Positions 14,203-18,403 of a stretch of 18,403 nt of DNA are shown piece by piece; position 1 is the stretch's first letter; each line of letters opens with the position of its first letter. A model generated the notes under the pieces. It searched no databases, had not been told where the DNA came from, and saw nothing but the letters and a program-made list of their open reading frames with translations. Position numbers and translations under genes: made by a program. The DNA is from JBHGAV01 sp041946685. GTDB lineage: Bacteria > Acidobacteriota > Terriglobia > Bryobacterales > Bryobacteraceae. Location of the stretch: positions 1 to 18,403 of the forward strand of contig JBHGAV010000068.1 in the NCBI GenBank assembly GCA_041946685.1. The letters run 5' to 3'.

Positions 14203-14210
14203 CCACCCCC

Positions 14211-14239
14211 AGTATAGTGAACCCCGCCCGTAGGGGCAA
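14211..14239 (-). promoter_or_regulatory. Promoter of tRNA-Arg
   Basis: On the minus strand TTGCCC (14239 to 14234) and TATACT (14216 to 14211) are 17 nt apart, a good housekeeping promoter. The expected start near 14204 is only a couple of nucleotides before the mature tRNA 5' end at 14202. That arrangement implies the tRNA is transcribed on its own rather than from the epimerase gene. Confidence 0.55.
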
Positions 14240-14251
14240 TCGCAGGCGGGG
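14222..14251 (-). terminator. Hairpin after the epimerase gene
   Basis: GGCGGGG (14245-14251) pairs with CCCCGCC (14222-14228) around a 16-nt loop, directly at the epimerase stop codon. No T-run follows. It overlaps the -35 region of the tRNA-Arg promoter and could act as a weak stop between the two units. Confidence 0.35.
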
Positions 14252-14252
14252 G

Positions 14253-15164
14253 TCACCCCAGCAGGTCCCGCAGCGCAGGCCGCAAGGCGGGGTACTTGAA
14301 CTCAAATCCCGCTTTCTGCGCCGCCTCCGGCATCACCCGCTGGCTTTGCAGCATCATCTCCGCCATCTCGCCGTAAAGCAGCCTCAGGGCCCGGGCGGGC
14401 ACCGTCAGCAGAGCAGGGCGGCGCAGCACCGCCGACAGCTCGCGCGTGAAATCGGAATTGGTGACCGGGCCCGGCGACGTGCCGTTGACCGCCCCGCCCA
14501 CATTCGCACGCGCCAGCAAGAAGAGGATCATTTCCACCAGATCGTCCACGTGGATCCAGGACATCCACTGGGCGCCACCGGCCAGGCGGCCGCCCACCCC
14601 CCACTGGAACGGCGTCAGCATCTGGGCGAGCGCCCCGCCTTCCCGGCCAAGGACCATCCCCGAGCGCAGCCGGACCACCCGAACGCCGAGTTTCTCGGCT
14701 TCACAGGCGGCCTTCTCCCACTCCAGACAGACTTCCGCGAGAAAGCCCGTGCCTGGAGCGGATGACTCCGTCAGGGTCTGCTCGCCGCCGTCGCCGTAAA
14801 GCCCGATGGCTGAGGCCGAGAGCAGAACAGATGGCTTCTGCGAAAGCCCGGCCATGGCTCCGATGAGCCGCCGGGTCCCCTCCACGCGGCTGTCGCGGAT
14901 CCGGCGCTTGGCCGAGGGCGTCCACCGCTGGTTCACCGGCTCGCCGGCCAGGTGGATGACGGCGTCGGCGCCTTCCAGGCTTTCGGGGACGGGCTCGATC
15001 GTGTAAGCGTTCCAGATCGAGCACCGCACGTCCGGCCCAAAGCCGGTCTTAGCCTCGCGCACTAACACGTGAACCGAGTGCCTGTCGGCCAGCAAGCGCT
15101 TCACCAGCCGCCGCCCGATGAAACCCGTGCCCCCTGTAACGGTGATCTTCACAGCCCAAGCCAT
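14253..15164 (-). CDS. TIGR01777-family epimerase (atypical SDR, YfcH/SDR39U1-like)
   Basis: The 303-residue protein is an extended-type Rossmann protein. The nucleotide-binding TGGTGFIG (residues 10-17) is followed by LVREAK, the family-typical DAVIHLAGEPVNQRWTPSAKRRIRDSRVEGTRRLI (about 67-102) and LLSASAIGLYGDGGEQTLTESS. The further family segments are FLAEVCLEWEKAA, VVRLRSGMVLGREGGAL, and the C-terminal domain from SWIHVDDLVEMI to the ALRDLL end. Members bind NADP(H); their substrate is unknown in most organisms. The ATG at 15164 is used, but a GTG at 15152 would give the usual VKITVTGG start and fits better with the TACAAT box at 15163-15168 overlapping the ATG. It is transcribed away from the radical SAM gene, 38 nt apart. 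Confidence 0.94.
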   Translation of the reverse strand: MAWAVKITVTGGTGFIGRRLVKRLLADRHSVHVLVREAKTGFGPDVRCSIWNAYTIEPVPESLEGADAVIHLAGEPVNQRWTPSAKRRIRDSRVEGTRRLIGAMAGLSQKPSVLLSASAIGLYGDGGEQTLTESSAPGTGFLAEVCLEWEKAACEAEKLGVRVVRLRSGMVLGREGGALAQMLTPFQWGVGGRLAGGAQWMSWIHVDDLVEMILFLLARANVGGAVNGTSPGPVTNSDFTRELSAVLRRPALLTVPARALRLLYGEMAEMMLQSQRVMPEAAQKAGFEFKYPALRPALRDLLG

Positions 15165-15188
15165 TGTATGCGAAATGAAGGCTAGAAT
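15163..15188. promoter_or_regulatory. Divergent -10-like boxes between epimerase and radical SAM genes
   Basis: The short gap holds TACAAT on the minus strand (15168 to 15163) and TAGAAT on the plus strand (15183-15188). Each is followed by GG like the boxes at nadA and nadE. No convincing -35 is present for either. Use of these boxes predicts starts near 15156 (minus) and 15195 (plus), i.e. leaders of only a few nucleotides, if the epimerase begins at the GTG at 15152. Confidence 0.35.
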
Positions 15189-15202
15189 GGGTCATTCACC
15201 CC

Positions 15203-16231
15203 ATGCGCGCCTGGAACCGGGCACAGCTTCTCTGGGCTTACCTGCGGGGCCACTCCAGGGTGAGCGGGCTCCCGGTGGAGCATATTGTCGAAACGACGGC
15301 CAAGTGCAATCTCTACTGCCCCATGTGCCCGCGCGAGATCCGCAAGCAGCCCAAGGAGGACATGGCGGCGGAGATCTTCGACCGCCTGGTCGCAGAATCG
15401 GGCCGCTCGGCCGAGCACATGATGCTGATCGGACTCGGCGAGCCCCTTCTCGACCCCCTGATCTTCGACCGGATCGAACACTGCGCGCGCCACAACATCT
15501 CCACGCTCCTGTCGACCAACGGTACGCTGCTCGACCAGGCCGCCTCGGCACGGCTGCTCGCCTCGCCCATCGAGCACGTCACCCTGAGCTTTGATGGAGC
15601 CACCAGGGAGAGTTTCGAGTTCTACCGCAAGGGGGCCCGCTTCGAGGCGGTCCGCGACAATTTCCTGCGTTTCGCCCGCATGAAGAAGGAGCGGGGGTCC
15701 AGGGTGCAGGTCGTAGTGCAGATGGTGCGCATGGAGCGCAACGCCGGCGAGGTCGACGAGTTCCTGCGCTTCTGGCGCGGCCAGCCCGGAGTCGACCAGG
15801 TGCGGGTCAAGGAAGACGAGACCAACCTGATGCGGCCCTCGGCCGGCCACGACGCGGCCGACTGGAAGCATCCCTGCCACTACCTGTGGCGCGGTCCCCT
15901 TTACGTAAAGCACAACGGGGACGTCTACCCTTGCTGCCAGAGCTACATGCTGGGAGGCGCGCCGGTGGGCCGTATCGGCGAGCGCCCCCTGGAGCGGATC
16001 TGGAATTCGGACGAGATGCAGCGGATGCGGAGGCTGCACGTCGAGGGCCGCGCCGGCGAAATCGAAGTCTGTTCGCGCTGCTGCACGACCATCCCGCATC
16101 CGGCGCTGGTTGTGGGCAGCCTGTTACTCCACGGCCGCACCGTCCGGCGCATGCTGCCAGTCATTGAGCGCCTGGTCTACCTCTCGCGTCTCCCCCGCAG
16201 GCTCCTGAGCCCGCCGAAGACCAAGAACTGA
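15203..16231 (+). CDS. Radical SAM / SPASM-domain protein
   Basis: The 342-residue protein has the radical SAM cluster motif CxxxCxxC (C35, C39, C42) in KCNLYCPMCPRE, then IGLGEPLLDP (76-85, the GGEP-like SAM-binding loop), STNGTLL (104-110) and LSFDGAT (128-134). The C-terminal SPASM/twitch region supplies cysteines at C225, C244, C245, C290, C293 and C294 (NGDVYPCCQ, CSRCC) for additional Fe-S centres. It should cleave S-adenosylmethionine and modify an unknown substrate. SPASM proteins often act on peptides, sugars or lipids. The basic, hydrophobic tail (about 300-342) might touch the membrane. No precursor peptide gene is seen beside it. It is divergent from the epimerase and ends 8 nt from the convergent sugar transporter. 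Confidence 0.93.
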   Translation: MRAWNRAQLLWAYLRGHSRVSGLPVEHIVETTAKCNLYCPMCPREIRKQPKEDMAAEIFDRLVAESGRSAEHMMLIGLGEPLLDPLIFDRIEHCARHNISTLLSTNGTLLDQAASARLLASPIEHVTLSFDGATRESFEFYRKGARFEAVRDNFLRFARMKKERGSRVQVVVQMVRMERNAGEVDEFLRFWRGQPGVDQVRVKEDETNLMRPSAGHDAADWKHPCHYLWRGPLYVKHNGDVYPCCQSYMLGGAPVGRIGERPLERIWNSDEMQRMRRLHVEGRAGEIEVCSRCCTTIPHPALVVGSLLLHGRTVRRMLPVIERLVYLSRLPRRLLSPPKTKN

Positions 16232-16239
16232 CCGGCCGC

Positions 16240-17568
16240 CTACTCGATCCCCAGCTTCTCCTGGATCTTCTCAAGGGAGATCCCTTTGGTCTCGGGCATC
16301 ACCGTCAGCACCCAGACAAGCTGCCCGACCATGCACGCGGCATAAAAACCGAAGGCCATCCAGCCCGCGGCGGCGGCGATCACCGGAAAGGTCCACGAGA
16401 CAATCGCGTCCATGGTCCAGTGGGTGAAGCTACCCAGCGCCTGGCCCCGCGCACGAACGCGGTTGGGGAAGATCTCGCTGATGAAGACCCAGATCACGGC
16501 GCCCTGGCCGAAACCGTGGGCGGCGATGAAGACCAGGAGGCTCACCAGGAGCAGCGGGCCCTGCACCGACGCGTAGAAGGCGTAGGCCGCCCCGGTCAAG
16601 CCGATGATGTAGCCGATCGAGCCGGCAATCATGAGGTTGCGCCGGCCGAAGTGATCGATGATCGCCATGGCCAAAACCGTGAAGACCAGCATGGTGAAGC
16701 CCACGATCACCGACTGCCCCAGCGCGGATTCCACGCCCGCCCCGGCCATCTTGAAGATGGAAGGCGTGTAGTAGAGCACCGCATTGATGCCGGAGAGCTG
16801 GTTGAAGGCGCTCATCGCCACCGCCAGCAGGATGGGTTTCAGGTAACGGCGGCAATAGAAAGGTTCGCGCAGGCTGTGGTGCGCCAGGTCCATGGAGTGC
16901 TGGATCTCGCGCACCTCGTCCGCCACGTTGCCGGTGTCCGAACCGCAGCGCTCCAGCACGCGGGCGGCTTCCTCCAGACGGCCCCGCGCCACCAGCCACC
17001 GCGGGCTTTGCGGTGTCAGGAAGACCAGCAGGAAGAACAACAGCGACGGGGCGGCCATGACGCCGAACATCCAGCGCCACTCATGCTCGCCAAGGTGCAG
17101 CCTGCCGATTGTGTAGTTGGACAGGTAAGCCAGCAGGATGCCGAACACCACGTTGAACTGCGTGATGGCCACCATGCGCCCCCGGTAGCGGGCCGGCGAA
17201 ATCTCTGAGATGTAGAGCGGCGAGACCACCGAGGCGCCTCCCACCGCCAGTCCTCCCACAAAGCGGAAGAACAGGAAACTCCACCAGTCCCAGGAGAGGC
17301 CGCAGCCGAGCGCTGAAACCAGGTAGATCAGGCCCAGCACGGAAAGCGCGCCCCGACGCCCGATTGCGTCCGCCGGCCTTCCGGCGCCGATCGAACCGAT
17401 GATGGTGCCGATCAGCGCGATGGCCACCGTGAAGCCAAGCAGGTTGTCGTCGAGAGAGAATCTCGTCCGCAGGGCGTCGGTGGTGCCCGAGATGACGGCG
17501 GTGTCGAAACCGAACAGCAGGCCGCCGAGCGCGGCGATCAGTACGCAACCAAGGAGGTAGGGTCTCAT
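16240..17568 (-). CDS. Sugar-porter MFS transporter (XylE/GlcP-like)
   Basis: The 442-residue, twelve-helix protein carries the sugar-porter signatures: GGLLFGFDTAVISG (15-28) with D22, the likely proton-coupling aspartate; AGRPADAIGRRGAL (62-75); FRFVGGLAVGGASVVSPLYISEISPARYRGR (101-131); PQSPRWLVARGR (186-197); NQLSGINAVLYYTPSIF (256-272) that lines the sugar site; and PETKGISLEKIQEKL at the C-terminus. It most likely imports a hexose or pentose with protons across the inner membrane; the exact sugar is not readable. The expected QQ of the helix 7 motif is NQ here (N256-Q257). It lies 37 nt downstream of nuoM on the same strand, with no strong ribosome site, so it may be read from the same transcript. 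Confidence 0.94.
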   Translation of the reverse strand: MRPYLLGCVLIAALGGLLFGFDTAVISGTTDALRTRFSLDDNLLGFTVAIALIGTIIGSIGAGRPADAIGRRGALSVLGLIYLVSALGCGLSWDWWSFLFFRFVGGLAVGGASVVSPLYISEISPARYRGRMVAITQFNVVFGILLAYLSNYTIGRLHLGEHEWRWMFGVMAAPSLLFFLLVFLTPQSPRWLVARGRLEEAARVLERCGSDTGNVADEVREIQHSMDLAHHSLREPFYCRRYLKPILLAVAMSAFNQLSGINAVLYYTPSIFKMAGAGVESALGQSVIVGFTMLVFTVLAMAIIDHFGRRNLMIAGSIGYIIGLTGAAYAFYASVQGPLLLVSLLVFIAAHGFGQGAVIWVFISEIFPNRVRARGQALGSFTHWTMDAIVSWTFPVIAAAAGWMAFGFYAACMVGQLVWVLTVMPETKGISLEKIQEKLGIE

Positions 17569-17605
17569 AGGTCAGGTTTCTTGCACGCAAGCTCCGGGTG
17601 CCGCG

Positions 17606-18403
17606 CTAACGCTCCGGCGGAGAAAGCCGGGCCGACGGGCCGCTCCCCAACGGGCTCGGGAGCTTGTGTTCGGTGTAGTAGCCGGGACGGACGCGCTCCA
17701 CGATCTGCGCCACGCTCCGCTCCATCACCTGGAAGAAGGGCTTGGGGTAGATCCCGATCCAGAAGGCCAGGGCCAGCAGCGGCGCGAATACCGTGATCTC
17801 GCGGACGCCCAGATCCCGCAGCCCGGCGTTCTTCTCGCTTGTCTCCCCGAGCATGGTTCTCTGGAAAAGCCAGATCAGGTAGGCGGCGCCGAGCGCGATG
17901 CCCACCACCACCGCCCCCGCCCACCACAGGGAAACCTGGTAGACGCCCTGCAGAATCGTAATCTCACCAATAAACCCGTTGAGGGGTGGCATCCCCATCG
18001 AGCTGAGAGCCGCGACCAGGAAGACGATCGTGAAAACAGGCATGCTCTTGAGCAGGCCGCCGTACTCGGCGATCTCCCTGGTATGGCGTCTCTCATAGAC
18101 AACGCCGACGATCAGGAAGAGCATGCCCGTCGAGATCCCGTGGTTCACTTGCTGGAGGACCGAGCCCGCGATTCCCGCCGGGTTGAGCGCGAAGATGCCC
18201 AGCGTGCAGAAGCCCAGATGGCTGACCGACGAATACGCGATCAGCTTCTTCCAGTCCTTCTGCATCAGGCACACCAGCGCCCCGTAAACGATGGCCACGA
18301 TCGACAGGAACGCCATCGTCTGGATCACGGCGGGATCCTTGGCCGCGTCGGGCAAGAGCGGCAGCGAGAACCTCAGAAAACCGTACGTCCCCATCTTCAG
18401 CAG
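17606..18403 (-). CDS. nuoM: NADH-quinone oxidoreductase subunit M, C-terminal part (cut by window edge)
   Basis: The last 265 residues of NuoM, an antiporter-like proton-pumping membrane subunit of respiratory complex I, are present. The frame is open to the window end (the edge reads LLKMGTYGFLRF, inside the protein), so the N-terminal half lies outside. The QKDWKKLIAYSSVSHLGF helix with conserved lysines (about fragment residues 48-65) and QVNHGISTGMLFLIVGVVYER (about 84-104) are diagnostic. The discontinuous-helix region ALSSMGMPPLNGFIGEI is present too. At least six further membrane helices follow. The tail after PKPFFQVME is short and polar. In most nuo operons nuoN follows nuoM directly; here the next same-strand gene is a sugar transporter. 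Confidence 0.95.
   Translation of the reverse strand: MLKMGTYGFLRFSLPLLPDAAKDPAVIQTMAFLSIVAIVYGALVCLMQKDWKKLIAYSSVSHLGFCTLGIFALNPAGIAGSVLQQVNHGISTGMLFLIVGVVYERRHTREIAEYGGLLKSMPVFTIVFLVAALSSMGMPPLNGFIGEITILQGVYQVSLWWAGAVVVGIALGAAYLIWLFQRTMLGETSEKNAGLRDLGVREITVFAPLLALAFWIGIYPKPFFQVMERSVAQIVERVRPGYYTEHKLPSPLGSGPSARLSPPER

Noticed and set aside
14124..14765. Plus-strand open frame beginning with a GFEPA-like peptide
   Set aside because: Its beginning is the reverse complement of tRNA-Arg, a well-known artefact, and the rest is antisense to the epimerase.
1..18403. CRISPR arrays, insertion sequences, toxin-antitoxin or defence systems
   Set aside because: I saw no regularly spaced direct repeats, transposase motifs, or paired small toxin/antitoxin genes anywhere in the window.

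Overview
The window is GC-rich, densely coded bacterial chromosome. It runs from a tRNA-Ser fragment at the left edge to a truncated respiratory complex I gene at the right edge. The gene content fits an environmental, probably heterotrophic Acidobacteriota-type genome (Solibacter/Bryobacter-like): a TIGR01777 epimerase, a YncE/phosphatase fusion, a GH57 glycosidase, an ECF sigma/anti-sigma/Spy-like cassette and a thiamine-binding MTH1187 protein. That assignment is inferred from protein families and base composition only. There is no integrase, transposase, phage gene or CRISPR array, so this reads as ordinary chromosome rather than an island.

Layout, left to right. (1) 1-1636: 3' part of tRNA-Ser(GGA), a family 2 glycosyltransferase and a small membrane-anchored coiled-coil protein. 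(2) 1644-3587: a half-size TauE/SafE-type membrane protein on the minus strand, then a plus-strand cassette of ECF sigma factor, zinc-finger-type anti-sigma factor and Spy/CpxP-like periplasmic protein, which looks like an envelope-stress signalling unit. (3) 3622-10472: nadA (quinolinate synthase) and nadE (glutamine-dependent NAD+ synthetase), then a secreted beta-propeller/phosphatase-like fusion overlapping nadE by 4 bp, then a GH57 alpha-glucan enzyme. (4) 10485-14093: small, mostly single-purpose genes: a predicted outer-membrane barrel (minus strand), an NTF2-like lipoprotein, a two-helix membrane peptide, a thiamine-binding protein, an exported SRPBCC protein and an exported CE1-type esterase. 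(5) 14125-16231: tRNA-Arg(CCG), a TIGR01777 epimerase, and a divergent radical SAM/SPASM protein. (6) 16240-18403: a sugar-porter MFS transporter and the C-terminal half of NuoM, both on the minus strand.

How the genes work together. nadA and nadE supply two steps of de novo NAD synthesis (aspartate-derived iminoaspartate to quinolinate, and nicotinate adenine dinucleotide to NAD). Both starts carry a palindrome with ATGGAA/TTCCAT half-sites next to a TAnAAT hexamer, which may be a shared control element or a common promoter form. The sigma/anti-sigma/Spy trio is probably self-contained signalling.

The strongest oddity is the propeller/phosphatase fusion at 6274-8346. Its fold-level motifs are well kept, but three metal-site segments of the phosphatase half are altered or missing, so it may be a pseudoenzyme. 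I found no clearly new multi-gene system; the candidates listed are modest and are marked as such.
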